DNA of 64,000 nt from assembly GCA_021399435.1 (NCBI GenBank), contig JAJTUP010000087.1, positions 180,543 to 244,542 on the forward strand, written 5' to 3'. The notes beneath the pieces were generated by a model. That model was not told the origin of the DNA, made no database searches, and worked only from the letters and a program-made list of their open reading frames with translations. This DNA comes from Diaporthe sp. PMI_573 (lineage: Eukaryota; Ascomycota; Sordariomycetes; Diaporthales; Diaporthaceae). The number at the start of each line of letters is the position of its first letter. Position 1 is the stretch's first letter. Made by a program: the position numbers and the translations under genes. Shown here one piece after another: positions 35,369 to 47,338 of the stretch.

Positions 35369-37201
35369 ATGAAAATGTGGCCCATTGTCCTCATCGTCGT
35401 TGTAGCATCCGCGGCAGTACGGCTCTTTCAATATCTTCTGAAGCAAGATCCCATTTCCAAGATCCCACTTGTTGGCGACGACATCGAGGATGAGGGCACG
35501 AGGCGCATGATGTTTGCAAAGGGAGCAAAACACGTATATCAGGCAGGGTACCGCAAGTTCAAGAATGGATTGTTCCGAGTCTCTTCGCCCCGAGGTATGA
35601 ATGCAAGAATTTCCATGATGCGAGGCTGAGGGGCTGATATTGAAAACCAAACAGAATCCACGGTCATAGTTGTCTCGCCGTACTTCATGAGGGAATTAAA
35701 CGCTCTTCCTGACGACCAAGTCAGCTTCCACGGGGCTTTAAAAGAAGTGAGTATCTTGGTGCCGAGTTCTTACGTGTAAAGCCAAAGCTGACGGCGAGGG
35801 AGAAAATGCAATCGCGGTTTACCCATATAACAGTGGATATTCCTATTGTCCCTAGTATTGTGAGAAACGAACTAACCCCCGCGTTGAGTAAGAAGACCCC
35901 GTGCTTGTAGATCTATTGTACCGGTGCTGACAATTAATAGACCGTCTGAATCCCATTATCGCCGAAGAAGTGGTCATGGCTTTCCAGGATGAACTCCCCC
36001 CCTGCAAGGACTTCACTAGGGTCCCAATCAACCGTGCCCTCTGGAGGATTGTGGCCAAGGTCTCGGGCCGCTTTTTCGCCGGCGCCGAGCTCGCGCGTTC
36101 CGAAGAATACATGGATATGAGCATCAACTATACGCTGGAGATCGCGGGGGCCGTGAAAGGTATCGCTGCGATCAAGCCACAGGAGAGGGAGGCCAATGCC
36201 CCAAGTCTCCCCCAGCTTCTACAGCTTCAGAACCGCCGGAAGCGGACCCTCGAATTTATTCGCCCGCTGATCGCTGCCCGCAAGAAGGCAATGGCTGAAG
36301 ATATAGATTACCAGGCGCCCGATGACATGATCCAGTGGATTCTCAACGGCCAGACCAAGTACGGCGAGCTCTCTGTCGAGGAGCTCGCGGAGATCCAGCT
36401 CTTTCTGATTTTCGCCGCCATCCACACTACCACCATGACAACGATCAACGCCTTTTATACGCTCGCCGCGATGCCTGAGATAGTCCCCGAGATCCGCGAC
36501 GAGATCCGAGCCGTGCTACAAGAGCACGGCAGCTTTTCCACCCCGGCGCTGCAAAAGATGGAGAAACTCGATAGCTTTCTGCGCGAGGTTATGCGCGTAT
36601 ACCCACTATCGTGGTCTACGTTCCAGCGCAAGGTCCACAAGCCAATCACGCTGTCGAACGGCCAATTCATCCCCGCCGGCGTAATCATCGAGATCCCCGC
36701 GCACAGCATAGTCCACGACCCGGAGCGCTTCAACAGGCCCCACGAGTTCGACGCGTTCCGCCACTCCCGGGCGCGCAATGCCAGCAGTGTCGCGACGAGC
36801 CCCGGCGGCGAGAAGAAGGCGCCGGGCGGCGCCGCCGGTGCTGCCGCTCACCAGATGGTCTCGACCAGCCTCAACAACCTGCCGTTTGGCTACGGGCGGC
36901 AGGCGTGTCCCGGGCGATTTTTTGCTTCGAATGAGATCAAGATGATTGTGGCACGGGCGATCCTGGATTACGAGATCCAGTTGGTAGACGGGGCTACGGA
37001 GCGGTACCCGAATATCGAATACAACGAGGCTGTAAGTCTGTTCTCGCCCTGGCAACGTTTGTCTTTTCTGTCGTATACGACTGCGGGGTGCTGTGGTGCA
37101 ACATGTTCATGCGAGTTGAAACTCGAGGCTGACTACCGCCCTCTTGTCAGAATATTCCCGACCCGTCCAAGGAACTAATGTTCAAGCGGGTCCCTATCTA
37201 A
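35369..37201 (+). CDS. Cytochrome P450 B (CYP503-like)
   Basis: Five exons, 35369-35594, 35655-35746, 35803-35887, 35941-37031 and 37151-37201, give about 514 residues. It begins with a membrane anchor (MWPIVLIVVVASAAVRLF). The I-helix is LIFAAIHTTTMTT, with the Thr pair needed for oxygen activation. The ExxR is REVMR and the haem loop FGYGRQACPGRFF. A Gly/Ala-rich insert (around SPGGEKKAPGGAAGAAA) precedes the haem loop. The fold pattern resembles ent-kaurene oxidase-like fungal P450s found in gibberellin and meroterpenoid clusters. It is related to P450 D, so the two may act in series on the terpenoid part. Exon 3 borders are the least certain. Confidence 0.88.
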
Positions 37202-38610
37202 TCTTTGATGCTCCGACTTGCCAACGCTTTCCTGCTTACGACTATTTCGGCAATGCAAGGGACGAAGGCAGTGGAACTGTGCTGGGCGCTATGCTCGAGC
37301 ATCGAAATGGAAGCTTAGGCCCCAGGCGGAAGCCCCTCCCCCTTGAGTAGCATGTCTGTACTTGTCGCGTTCTGAGCTACTTCTCCTTCACCCATCGCAA
37401 ACTTAGAATCATGTTTCATTGAGGCACTTCACTATTCACTCGGCTAGGTTGGACCTTCACAGGGACAATCTTCCAATTTCTATTGTAAGAGTATGTTTAG
37501 GCTAGGTTTTGGCATTTTAGAGGAACGAGTTGGTATCAAATTTGGCTATTTATTTAATAACACACCCTCAGCCCGACTGCGAAGCCGCAGTCGGAATGAA
37601 ATTAGCAACAACTAAAGAGGCTCCAAGACCTGTCTGACGTAGAGGAAACTGCGGCCATAAGAGTCGGTAGCATCAATGTGAACCTCCCCTGTAGCAAGTT
37701 GCAATCGAATCGCTCACCAGCAATCTCGAATCTGTCGTCTTTCCAGGGCGCACACGACGTTATGGCATCTACCGTCCAGGCGGCATCTTCACCTCACCTC
37801 TCCAAGCGTCGCTGATCGACACTCTCCCAGATGACTATGCCAAAACCGTAGCTTATCCATCTTTGCGGCAGCTAGGTACTCACCCACCCAGTGAGGGGAG
37901 ACATTGGACAATATGCGAGATTTGCACGGACGCCGCGATCGCGTTCGCGCCTTAAAGCGAGCGGGTGGTCCCGGAGCCACCACTCACACTTAGATTTCGC
38001 CCACAGTGAAGCAAGTCGCTCCTACTTCCGACGGGTCTCGGGGGAATAAGCCCGGGGAGTTCATCCGTGAACGCAAGGAGCTGCTAGAATCCGCAGGCGT
38101 GACAGTTGCGTCAGTGTCACATGTGGACCAACTAGATAGGTGCGGGTACTGGCTCGCATTTGATCGCCACCTCCGTCTTCGTCGACTTCGGCAGGAAGTA
38201 ATGTTAGAGATTTCTCGACCCGAGACAGGCTGGCGGAAAGCATTTGAGGGTTTTCTAAAGACAAGCTGGGATTATACCGTGAAGTTGCCGGTAGTCACAG
38301 GGGAATAGCTACACTGAAGTCTATTAGATGTGCGTTGCAGTATTGAGAACCCAGAACGATATTGAGCCAGTAACAGCTCTAATAACGAGACCTAGACCGG
38401 AAGGGACAAACGAATTCGCAGTGTAGCGAGTTGACTTTGTGGGTTGCCCCGTATGTACAATAGGTAAACATCAATATAGCCGTTTTCGCATCTGATATGC
38501 GTACAGACTAACAAGACAAAGTAATGGCACTGTGGTCCAGCCTCAACTAGCTATATAGGTAGCTAGTCACTGAACGTACCTATCTGTACCTGCACGGGAT
38601 CACGCATGTG
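37202..38610. other. Intergenic region between P450 B and P450 C
   Basis: Convergent 3' ends face this 1.4 kb region. A 100-codon plus-strand frame at 38006-38308 has no recognisable domain and no supporting context, so I leave it unassigned. No repeat was recognised. Confidence 0.4.
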
Positions 38611-40092
38611 TCACCACTCTATGTCGATGTGGTGGCCCTTGATATCACCATTGAACCACTGAATAACCTCTATCCGTTCCTCACTCGTCCGAGCTCCCTC
38701 CAGCACCTCACTATCGACGACCGCCGCCACCGTCTCCAACAGCTGTTGCATGGCCAGGTTCTTGCCCAGACAGGCACGCAGGCCCGCCCCGAAAGCAATC
38801 AAGCTCCTTTCCATCTGCGGACGGTACAGACCGCAGTTCCTGTCGTCGTCTATCCACCGCTCCGGCCGGAAGGCAAAAGGGTCGGGGAAGACGGCAGGGT
38901 CGTGGTGGAGGACGTAGGCCGCGCAGCCGACGACCGCACCAGCGGGAACCGAGATGCCGTCGACGGTCAGGTTCGCGCCGGGCGGCACCACCCGCGTCAG
39001 TCTTGTGGGGTTCGCCATCCCCAGGCGCAGCCCCTCCTTGACGCACGCGCGCAGGAACGGGATGTCAGGCCTCCTGTTGTCGTCTGCCGTGGGCGGTGCG
39101 GCGCGCAGGTCATGCAGGAGGCGGCCACGGGCCTCCTTGTTCTGCGTCAGGTGGAAGAGGGTGGTGGCCAGCATGACGGCGGTCGAGTCGCCGCCTGCAA
39201 AAAGGATGGCTTCGCATTGCACTCCGGTCTCTGGGAAAGATATGCCTGCCGCGAGGAGACGATCCTGGTAGTGCTCGGTTGTCTTCTTGCCTTGCTTCGT
39301 GCCCTTCATAACTTGGCCCATGAACTCCTGAATCCTCCCAAATGACTTGTCCACTTTTTCACTGTGGCTAATCTTCTGGGAGACCGAGTAGACAAGTTTG
39401 AAAAGATTGTTTGGAAGTAACGAGAAGCGAGCAAATCCCACGATCGCGTGTATAAACTCGTTGGCGCTGAGCTTCGCATCTGAAGTCTGCTGTTCAGCTA
39501 GGCCCAGGTGTGCTTGCTCAGCCAGCCCACCAAATGGTTGACCCAGCACGTAGTCAGAGACCACGTCGATAGAGAGTTTTGCACAGAGATCCAGAATATC
39601 GGTCTTGATCCCCGCTTGCCGGAATGCGCAGAGCTGGCTCAAAAAGTCCGCCACGTGTCGTCCAATGGAGCCTTGGGCGTGGCTCTCTTCCCGTAGCCGC
39701 GCAGGCGAGAATAGCGGCGCGACTGCCTTAGCTCTCACATCACGGTAGGCTGTGTCGATGGAGGAGAATATTGACACCACCGGCCCGAGGTTGAAGTTTT
39801 GATATCGGGCATCCTTGAGAAACCCGCCGCCCGCCACGTAGATGTCCCGGACGGCATTGCTGTCGGCCACTGAAATGGCATTGGGGCCTATACGAAGGAC
39901 CTTGGTCTTGTACTTCTCATGGTATCGGCGTATTACGCTGCCCTCGATGCCAAGGTAGCATATGGCGTAGAGAAAGAGGGAAGAAATAGCAGCAAGTGGC
40001 GGTCCTGGCACATGAGCGAGGGGGTGGAAGCGTAGTCGGTATATTACCGGAGCCGCCAACAAGACAAAGAAGACGAATGCTGACTCAAACAT
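38611..40092 (-). CDS. Cytochrome P450 C (single exon)
   Basis: An intronless frame of 493 codons, unlike the other P450 genes here. I chose the ATG at 40092 because it gives a clean N-terminal anchor (FESAFVFFVLLAAPVIYRL) followed by the hinge HVPGPPLAA. An upstream in-frame start at 40212 would add 40 residues ahead of the anchor. The I-helix is ILFAGGDSTAV, the ExxR KEGLR, the PERF segment FRPERW and the haem loop FGAGLRACLGK. The pattern is that of benzoate-hydroxylase-like and sterigmatocystin-type fungal P450s. It is divergent from the O-methyltransferase with a 455 bp shared promoter, suggesting co-regulation. Confidence 0.9.
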   Translation of the reverse strand: MFESAFVFFVLLAAPVIYRLRFHPLAHVPGPPLAAISSLFLYAICYLGIEGSVIRRYHEKYKTKVLRIGPNAISVADSNAVRDIYVAGGGFLKDARYQNFNLGPVVSIFSSIDTAYRDVRAKAVAPLFSPARLREESHAQGSIGRHVADFLSQLCAFRQAGIKTDILDLCAKLSIDVVSDYVLGQPFGGLAEQAHLGLAEQQTSDAKLSANEFIHAIVGFARFSLLPNNLFKLVYSVSQKISHSEKVDKSFGRIQEFMGQVMKGTKQGKKTTEHYQDRLLAAGISFPETGVQCEAILFAGGDSTAVMLATTLFHLTQNKEARGRLLHDLRAAPPTADDNRRPDIPFLRACVKEGLRLGMANPTRLTRVVPPGANLTVDGISVPAGAVVGCAAYVLHHDPAVFPDPFAFRPERWIDDDRNCGLYRPQMERSLIAFGAGLRACLGKNLAMQQLLETVAAVVDSEVLEGARTSEERIEVIQWFNGDIKGHHIDIEW

Positions 40093-40547
40093 ATTGAAAG
40101 AAATGACGAGAACGGCAACATCTACAGGTGTGATATTGCTAGAAAATTGCCTACGTTTGAACAGGGTTTTTTTAGTCAAGTGTATTGATGAGGCTTCGGC
40201 CGCCTGGAGCACCGTATCACAATAACATCCTTACCAATCGATAAGGAGGGTTAAATGGTGAGTACACAGGGAAGGTTCATGCGAAACAGTTCTTAAGTAC
40301 ATGTCTACTCGGTGTCAGATGAAGCTTACTCAGTGACTCAGTGACCTGACTCCGTGCTGTGCACCAAATGCCGAGCGCTAGCTGTCCAGCGCTACTGACT
40401 TGACTTCGAGCACGGCAGTAACAAATTAGATTATAGAAGACAGCGACTGATCAGATTAAAGGTGCACTTAGACATTAAACAACGTTTAGGCACTTCTGGA
40501 ATTCCATACTTCGTCTGTAGGTCGCTCGCAGCCAGTATTCTCTCACA
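40093..40547. promoter_or_regulatory. Bidirectional promoter between P450 C and O-methyltransferase
   Basis: The two genes start head to head 455 bp apart, so this short region must hold both promoters. I see no specific regulatory word that I could defend. Confidence 0.6.
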
Positions 40548-41965
40548 ATGACAAACCAAATTGTCCAGACCCTGAACGGGATTAGCGCCGACTCTTTTGA
40601 AAACGATGGCCAGCGCATGGAGGCTGTGGCGGCAGCCTATGCTCTCGTGGCCCGTCTCGAGACGCCGTGGGACTTCGTGTTGAGGCTTGCTATGGGCCAA
40701 GTGAGCACAATCCTCCTTCTACAAAACACTATTGATACCAAATGCTAACAATTCCCAAAGCCAGCCCTCGGGGCCGCCCTGAAAATTGCGCTGGATGTAC
40801 AGCTGTATCAGAAATGGCACGAGGCGGGCGACGGTGCAAAAACTCTGGAAGAGCTGCACGAGCTTGTCCCACAGGTTGAGCCGAAACTCCTCCGTTCGTC
40901 AACCCGCCCAGCTGTATTTCTGATGAGGTGCCTTTTTGTCTAACGAATCTCGTCTGCAGTCCGTTTGCTTCGGCATCTAGCCGCATACCATGTCTTGGAG
41001 GAGCCGTCTTACAGTGTCTTTAAGCCCACGGCGCTATCGATCTCTTTCAACAAGCCTGTATTCTCCGAGTGGATAAACCATCAGTATGTATTGGCTTGAA
41101 CCTATGGTTATTTTCCCCAGACCTTATTGACATGCGTCGCAGATATGATGCCACAATTCCGTGTTTCTTCAAGCTGCCTCGCTACCTAGCTCAGACGGGA
41201 TATAAGAATCCGGTAGACCCTAACGACGGGGTCTTCCAGTACGCCAAAGACTGTAGGGGCAAGGACATGTTCCATTTCTACCAGGAAAACCGTGTCGAGG
41301 GCGAATCTTTCAACCAGGTTATGGGCGGTGTCATGGCGAACCAGTCAGGATGGCTGGAAATATTCCCTCACGACACGTTAATCTCCAACGCCAAGCCAGA
41401 CCAGCCACTTCTGGTCGACGTCGGCGGAAATATTGGCCATGACTTGGATAGATTTTACCAAGCCCACCCGGAGACTGCCTCACGCCTGTATTTGGAGGAC
41501 CTCGCTGAGGTTGTCTCGCTCTCCAAGTGTCCGGATGCGGTCAACAAGCTCGGCTACGATTTCTTTACGCCACAGCCGATCAAGGGTAAGATCCACCACT
41601 ACACACTCACTAGTCTCATGCGCACTTTTTTTCTGACCATCTTCCCAGGCGCACGGGCTTACTACATGCACGGAGTCCTTCACGACTGGTCCGACGAGCC
41701 AGCACGGAAAATCCTGGAGATGCAGCGGGATGCATTGACGCCCGGATATAGCAGGCTGTTGATTCACGATCATATCGCCCCGGAGACTGTTGCCCACCCG
41801 CACACTACCGCCTACGACCTGACCATGATGGTGATGGTGGCTGGGGAGGAGCGGAGTGAGGTGCACTGGCGTGCGCTCCTCAAGTCAGCAGGGTACCGTA
41901 TAGTCAAGATCTGGTCTTCGCCGCTTGCTGTGCAGAGGGTTATCGAGGCGGAGCTGGACGTGTAA
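40548..41965 (+). CDS. SAM-dependent O-methyltransferase (family 2 type)
   Basis: Five exons, 40548-40700, 40761-40893, 40960-41083, 41143-41585 and 41649-41965, give about 389 residues. The N-terminal half is a winged-helix dimerisation region (segments RLLRHLAAYHVLEE and YDATIPCFFKLP). The SAM motif is LLVDVGGNIGHD, a slightly divergent GGG-x-G. The catalytic His lies in MHGVLHDWSDEPARKIL, followed by LLIHDHIAPE. This is the plant-COMT-like family that methylates phenolic hydroxyls in fungal polyketides. A phenolic OH of the PKS product is the likely target (inference). The donor at 40894 (GTTCGT) is weak, but gives the conserved reading frame. Confidence 0.88.
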
Positions 41966-42059
41966 TTATGGATATCATTAAGAGAGTTATCGTCGCCTAA
42001 CAGAACGTGGTTTGACACCTGACGTGCTGTTGTACATGTATTCCGACACTTGACAGTTC

Positions 42060-42475
42060 CACATCCTCGCCCTTGCGTATATGTGCGAAGTCAGCTTGTC
42101 GATGTCGCCCACCCAATCCGATCCAGGAAAAGTAGACCCGACGTGCGGAGATTGATTTTGCTACCGAAATAATCCGTCAAGGATGCAACGACCAAGGGAC
42201 CAATGCAAGAGACCAGAACATCAGGATGTAGACTGTCGCTGAGAATGAGTCGAGGGACTTGTCCGCGCTGTTGGGCCTGAACTCGTGGAGCTTGAGGACA
42301 TCGGGACTCGCGGGGTGCCACTGCTGACGAGTATTATGCGGTAGATAGCATGTCAGACGTATTATTCTTTCACTCGAAGTCGGGAGCAGACCTACGCGAG
42401 GATGTCGCAGTAGTTGACGATGGCGGCCTTGTAGAACCACTTGCGTCGTCGGGGCCAGTCACGGATTAAGCCTCA
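42060..42475 (-). pseudogene. Relic of an MFS (DHA1-type) transporter N-terminus
   Basis: On the complement, pieces of a DHA1 transporter can be read in different frames: RDWPRRRKWFYKAAIV at about 42420-42470, then SPDVLKLHEF and SFSATVYILMF, then GPLVVASLTDYFG near 42150-42190. This order matches the first two helices and the motif-A region of drug:H+ antiporters. The pieces need at least one frameshift to be joined, the motif-A GR is lost, and the remaining ten helices are missing. It is a non-functional fragment between the O-methyltransferase and the NmrA-like gene. Confidence 0.5.
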
Positions 42476-42739
42476 GGGCCGGCCTGGCGCTTGTACTAGT
42501 GGACACATTGCCAGGGTGGCCTTGCGAAACCGTGACGGCGCTGTACAAAGTCCACAGCAGGAGATGGCCACGGCCACTGTCTGTCTGTGAGAGATGAAGA
42601 GAGAGTAGTGAGGATTTGATCGATATCTCACATGGCCATTTTGAATGTACCCAATGCCTGCGTGGCCAGTCTATCACTGCAACGACGGCAGGGGCTCTCA
42701 GCTTTGCAAGAATCCTTCGCCCACTTCCAATCTCCAGGC

Positions 42740-43669
42740 TCACTTGAAGAGCTCCGGGTTCGCCTCAACCCACTCCCGGAACCCAGTGGCAGGCTTCCCC
42801 GTGTAGGTCTTCACATTCTCCACGCCCTCCTTGTAATGTGCCAGCCACGAACCGTCCTCCAGCTCGGGGTCTGTGTCCCCCAGGGACCTGATCATATACT
42901 CCGCCATTGGCTTGGGAGCACCCTTTGCAAGATACTGCGCCAGCGCCTCCTCCGCGGGAATGCCCGAGACCTTGATCTCCTTCCCTAGCACCTCGCCGAT
43001 AATCTCCAGTCCCTGCTTCTGCGACAGAATCTGCGGGCCATACACAAAGACCTTGCCCTGCCCATCCCGCGTCCGCCCCTCGGCCAGGATCGTCCCGACC
43101 ACCCCGCCCATATCGCCGGGCGTAACGCAATCAATCTTAAACCCAGCCCCATACATCTTGACCTCCCCGGCGCGGATCCCTTCCTTTTGACGCAACAAAT
43201 TCGTAGCAAACCCTCCAGGACGCATAGCCACGTACCCTCCTGGCCCGTAAACCTCATCCAGTGTGACCTCGACCCGCGCGTGCGAGTACGGGATAAACTC
43301 GCTCGGCTGCACGTCCGCCGGCTGCGCGTGCCCGATGGTAGAGCTGCTCAGCAGCACGACAAGCTCGACACCGGCGGCCTTGAGCGCCTCGGCGGTGCCC
43401 TTCATGAAGTCCTTCGTGCCCTGAGCAACGTAGATGAAGGCGCGCGTGGCGCCCGCGGTCTGGACGGCCGCGGCGACGGTGTCGGGCTTGCTGAGGTCGG
43501 CCTGGACGCGCGAGTAGTTGCCGGCTTTCTCGGCCTCAGCGGTGAGGCCTGGGATGGCTTTGGAGGGGTCGCGCATGGCGAGCCAGACTTTGGCGCCATG
43601 TTGGTGGGCGGTTATCGCGGCGGCGGAGCCAATGTTGCCTGTTGGGCCGAAGCAGATTACGGTGGCCAT
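42740..43669 (-). CDS. NmrA-like / atypical SDR NAD(P)-binding protein
   Basis: A single-exon gene of 309 residues. It opens directly with a Rossmann strand and the glycine motif GPTGNIGSAAA, then the Arg-containing loop AMRDPSKA that suits NADP(H). The middle has LLSSSTIGHA, and the C-terminus the helical substrate region found in NmrA and isoflavone-reductase-like proteins. There is no YxxxK catalytic pair, as usual for NmrA types. Such proteins act either as redox sensors or as reductases in natural product clusters. With its neighbours being tailoring genes, a reduction step is plausible, but a regulatory role cannot be excluded. Confidence 0.85.
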   Translation of the reverse strand: MATVICFGPTGNIGSAAAITAHQHGAKVWLAMRDPSKAIPGLTAEAEKAGNYSRVQADLSKPDTVAAAVQTAGATRAFIYVAQGTKDFMKGTAEALKAAGVELVVLLSSSTIGHAQPADVQPSEFIPYSHARVEVTLDEVYGPGGYVAMRPGGFATNLLRQKEGIRAGEVKMYGAGFKIDCVTPGDMGGVVGTILAEGRTRDGQGKVFVYGPQILSQKQGLEIIGEVLGKEIKVSGIPAEEALAQYLAKGAPKPMAEYMIRSLGDTDPELEDGSWLAHYKEGVENVKTYTGKPATGFREWVEANPELFK

Positions 43670-44896
43670 TTTGGGGGGCGTGGACGGGGTGAGGTGTAGG
43701 GTGGTGAATTGTCAGGGTGCTGAATGTTTTGTTGGAGAATATGTAGTTACTCGAGAGGAGCTTGGCGCAGTCATGATGCTTCATTTATATTTCGATGGAT
43801 GAACTAGTCATGCTCGGCATAAATACCTCTCCAAAGAAAGGTTGATAGGCCAGCAAGCGTCCACCCACCCAGCAGTTCCCAGCCACCCACTCAGTACCAA
43901 AACATAGCTGTGCACACCTAGCAGTTTTAAGTATCTTTTTACCCGACATGAAAATTTTCTCTGTATCATTTCAAAATAAATTTAGCTGTATTTAAACCTT
44001 AGAGATTATATAGTAAATATCTTAGATAGACTGTTATTGGTTTCTTAATAAGAATAGCTATTAAACTAATCAGTATATTTTTAATATAACTATCTTATTG
44101 ATATATAATCTTTTTTTTTAAAAAAAAAAAGACTATATACATAAACAATTTAAGGTCGATAGTGTATATTTAGTATTTGTTTAAATTTAAAACCTGTATG
44201 AAACTAGTAAATAGGGTGATCTGTTAAAATGTAGGTTCAGCAGCCTAATACGAGATTCGATCGCCCTGGTCATTCGCTTATTCAAGCTCCACACTACTGA
44301 CGCAGTGGCGGGCAATGGCCGAAGGGCCGAAGGGCCTCTTCTTCCGGCATAGATATCTCTATCTGTGCCCCAACCGAGATAGCCAAAAATTCAACCCTTC
44401 TTCGTGTCTATCTGAGCAGACAGCTTTTTGAGACATTATCACAGTATCTTAACGTGGTGCACATATGTGTCACCACACCCTCTCGGCGTAGGCGCTCCTT
44501 GGGCCTGCAGACGAGCACTTGCTATAGCCCACTTGTGCTCTATTTTACTACGATCAACCTTGAGTTCAACGAGCCATAGAAATGTATCTTCGACTCCGTA
44601 TTCGTGTTCTGTACAATCGCAAGTACTACTTCATTATTTTCCAGGTTTTAAAATCCTAAAGCTGATGTATAATCTTTAACTGCCTAGGTACTTAGGTAGC
44701 TTCGAAATACACAGGGTTCTTTAGATACTGGAGAAAACTGGAAGTGATCATTGGTCAATGCGGAATAATCAATATGCACAGAAATTCAATCTTGTTATTG
44801 ACAAAGCTCCTGAAATTAGCCTCGATACCCCCGTGTGCCTGTGTCGGTGCTTCCCGCCTACACAAACTACGAACACCAGACAAGTAGGAAAGCTCT
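43670..44896. other. Intergenic region with AT-rich block
   Basis: This holds the NmrA-like promoter at its left end, then an AT-rich island (about 43925-44225), then mixed sequence up to the 3' end of the dioxygenase gene. No gene is supported. Confidence 0.45.
43925..44225. repeat. AT-rich island
   Basis: About 300 bp of strongly A/T-biased non-coding sequence, including a T9/A10 palindrome-like run near 44112-44131. It is probably a RIP-degraded element. Confidence 0.5.
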
Positions 44897-46381
44897 CTAG
44901 TTTGGGTTTGCTAGGTTTCCAGATACTGGAGCGCGCATTTCCGCTGCTTCCTCTCCCTTTCTCTTGTAGGCGTTGTACCCCGAACCGTGCGCTCCTTCTA
45001 CTGGAAATCCGAGGAGGACTTTCTGGCGGTCGGATAACTTTGCCTTGACCTCCTCAGTGAGAAGCAGCGGGTAGTTTTCCATCTTCTGCACAAAATAGCG
45101 GACAAAAGTCAGAATCACGAGCGGTCGGGGCTCGTCTGTGTGGTTATCGCCCGTGGAGTGCCATGCGCGACTGTCTAGGAGCAGGACCGTCCCAGCGGGA
45201 GCACAGGCAGGAATTGAGCCTCCCTAGTAATTGGTTGTCAGCAAGTGAATCAGCAAAGGGGAACCAAGATACCGTCACCAAGGACAGAATCTGTTGAGCA
45301 AACACGTACAGCATCACTCATGTGTCCCAGGGGTTGCACGTTCTTCAAATGCGACCCGGGGTATATCAGAGTGGCACCCTTCTCAGGTGTCAAGTCGGTC
45401 AAATACCAAATAGCGTTCAGCATGTACGAGAAATCGATTTGATCGGGTGGCATTGACGACTGGTCTTTGTGCATATGGATGCCACTTTCTCCTCGGAGAG
45501 CAACGTTAGCTGACATGTTGTAGATCTGGAAACCTTCGCCTAAGAACCATGGCGCGAAGGTTTCCAGCAAAGGGTGATTGAGCATGTCGAGAAACTCATC
45601 ACCCTTGTTAGGAAGATTCCTAGGCAGAAATACATTAGAAAAACGAACCAAGTCTGCAAGCAAAGAAGAAGTGTTCTCACCATATACGTTGGTTTGACCC
45701 TTGCATATGCCCAACTCCATTCTTCCGCTCACCAGCTGCTTGTTCTAAGACGGCAGTCTTGAGGATCTCGACTTGCTTAGGTGAAAGGGCGTTGGCTAGG
45801 TATGCATAGCCCCATTTCTTGATATCCCGCTTGATCTGCTCGGGATCCTCTGTGGGCTTAGGCAGGCTGTCGTGGTCCAACTCACTCGAGGGAGTCATGG
45901 GGCCGGGGAGACCGAGGGGAGCAAAACACGACGCAAAGGCACCAGGACACGGGGGGTCTGCATGCCTGGTAAACATGTTTTGTGTCAGCAGGCGACCTGT
46001 GATGGCATCCAGCACACAGGCCGGCGAAATATTTGCCACCACGTCAGGCTCGGCGTCCTTCGGTGCCGCATCAAGCAGCTTGACTTCGCTTTTGCGTGCA
46101 TCGATATATATGGGAGCGGCATGTTGCGACCCCCGACGAAGAGATAACAGTGCAAGCTGTTGTAGGCCGGAAAACCTCTGTGATTCACCGTTAGTCATGG
46201 GCACTTGGACGAGAACTGGAGACTGGATGCTTGCCTGCAAGTTGTCCCGAACCCATTCGAGAACTTCGGCGCTATCACGATTGAAAACCTCTATAGAGTC
46301 CTCGTCAAGCAGGTAAACATGGGAACTGAAGTCAAGTCCAGCGGTCAACGCTTTGGACGGTGCTGGCAGTGTGGTCGGCAT
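44897..46381 (-). CDS. PhyH-type Fe(II)/2-oxoglutarate dioxygenase with long N-terminal extension
   Basis: Three exons on the complement, 45681-46381, 45306-45619 and 44897-45219, give about 445 residues. The last junction is approximate because several GT sites are possible. The dioxygenase part begins near residue 186 (IKKWGYAYLANALSP). The first His and the Asp of the metal triad lie in HMHKDQ (about 284 and 286). The distal His is in DSRAWHSTGDN, and the 2-oxoglutarate-binding Arg in DEPRPLVILTF, so the site looks intact. The first 185 residues are an extension I cannot assign, without signal peptide or membrane helix. Related PhyH enzymes (for example AusE) rearrange or desaturate meroterpenoid skeletons. 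It is divergent from the prenyltransferase. Confidence 0.82.
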
Positions 46382-47338
46382 CTTGGGCTTGTCGCTGAAA
46401 CGGGAAAGGCAATCTAGAGTTGTATTGGCTTTGGGAACCTAAAGTTGTTCGAGCCGTGGTTGTAACGACGAGAAACTGTTTATTATAGCAGGCTGCTCGA
46501 ACGTGCAAGGGTTAGACTGATACCAGTCTCCAGTATCCATTACTGAATGCACCGAGTGGCTTTAACTAAAAAAACTGGAAATTTATTTAATAAGTATCAT
46601 TCAAGCATTTTTAGTTATAACCAGCTTTCATAAAAAAAAAAAAAGTAAATATTTTTTTCTAGAACATAATATTGGTTATAAAATATAAATTTATTTTTAT
46701 TTGTTTTATTATTCTTAATATTTATATAATAGTATAATATTTAGACTTTTAATCCTTTTTAAAAAGCTTATAGCTTTCAAAGCTTAAATTTATAAAAGGT
46801 ATAGTGTGTTGGAAAGTATATTTACAATGTGTAACTTAAGGTGGTTCACTGTATAGGAGCCGCAAAGCACTGGGTGAGAATTGATGGGGTATCCGTGCCG
46901 AGCCGAGGGTACCGATTCCCAACATGGTGCTCAGCACCGGGTAAATAATAGACTTTCCAAAGAACTTGTCATAATCATTTGTCGCCTAGTAGACCCGTGG
47001 CCGAACACTGACTCAGGAACTAGCTACGGCACCTGGGCAGCGTATTGCAATTACGGCCTCTTCCCAAGGACCCGGTAACTAAACGTCAAATCAGTCATAG
47101 GACGGGCATGAAGGTGCCTCGATTCCTCCGAGATGACGGATAATCTTCAGCCCGTTGTCATGACCTCGATGTGAATGCCTCCTTAATAACAGGTATCATC
47201 AATTAGAAAGATCATTTCCAATGCATTTCGTAGTCGGCATTGCGCCAGGACACTAAATCCACTTCAACTCGACAGTCCAACAAATCCTACGACAGTTGTT
47301 CCCGTCGTGCTGCGTATGCAACTAGCCACAGTCTAGAG
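46382..47338. promoter_or_regulatory. Divergent promoter region between dioxygenase and prenyltransferase, with AT-rich block
   Basis: The dioxygenase and DMATS genes start in opposite directions across this 957 bp region. Its centre (about 46560-46815) is an AT-rich island. No specific binding site could be assigned. Confidence 0.5.
46560..46815. repeat. AT-rich island
   Basis: About 255 bp of A/T-rich non-coding DNA lying between the divergent dioxygenase and prenyltransferase genes, of the same type as the other islands. Confidence 0.5.

Noticed and set aside
38006..38308. 100-codon plus-strand frame between P450 B and P450 C
   Set aside because: Composition is unremarkable and no motif was recognised.
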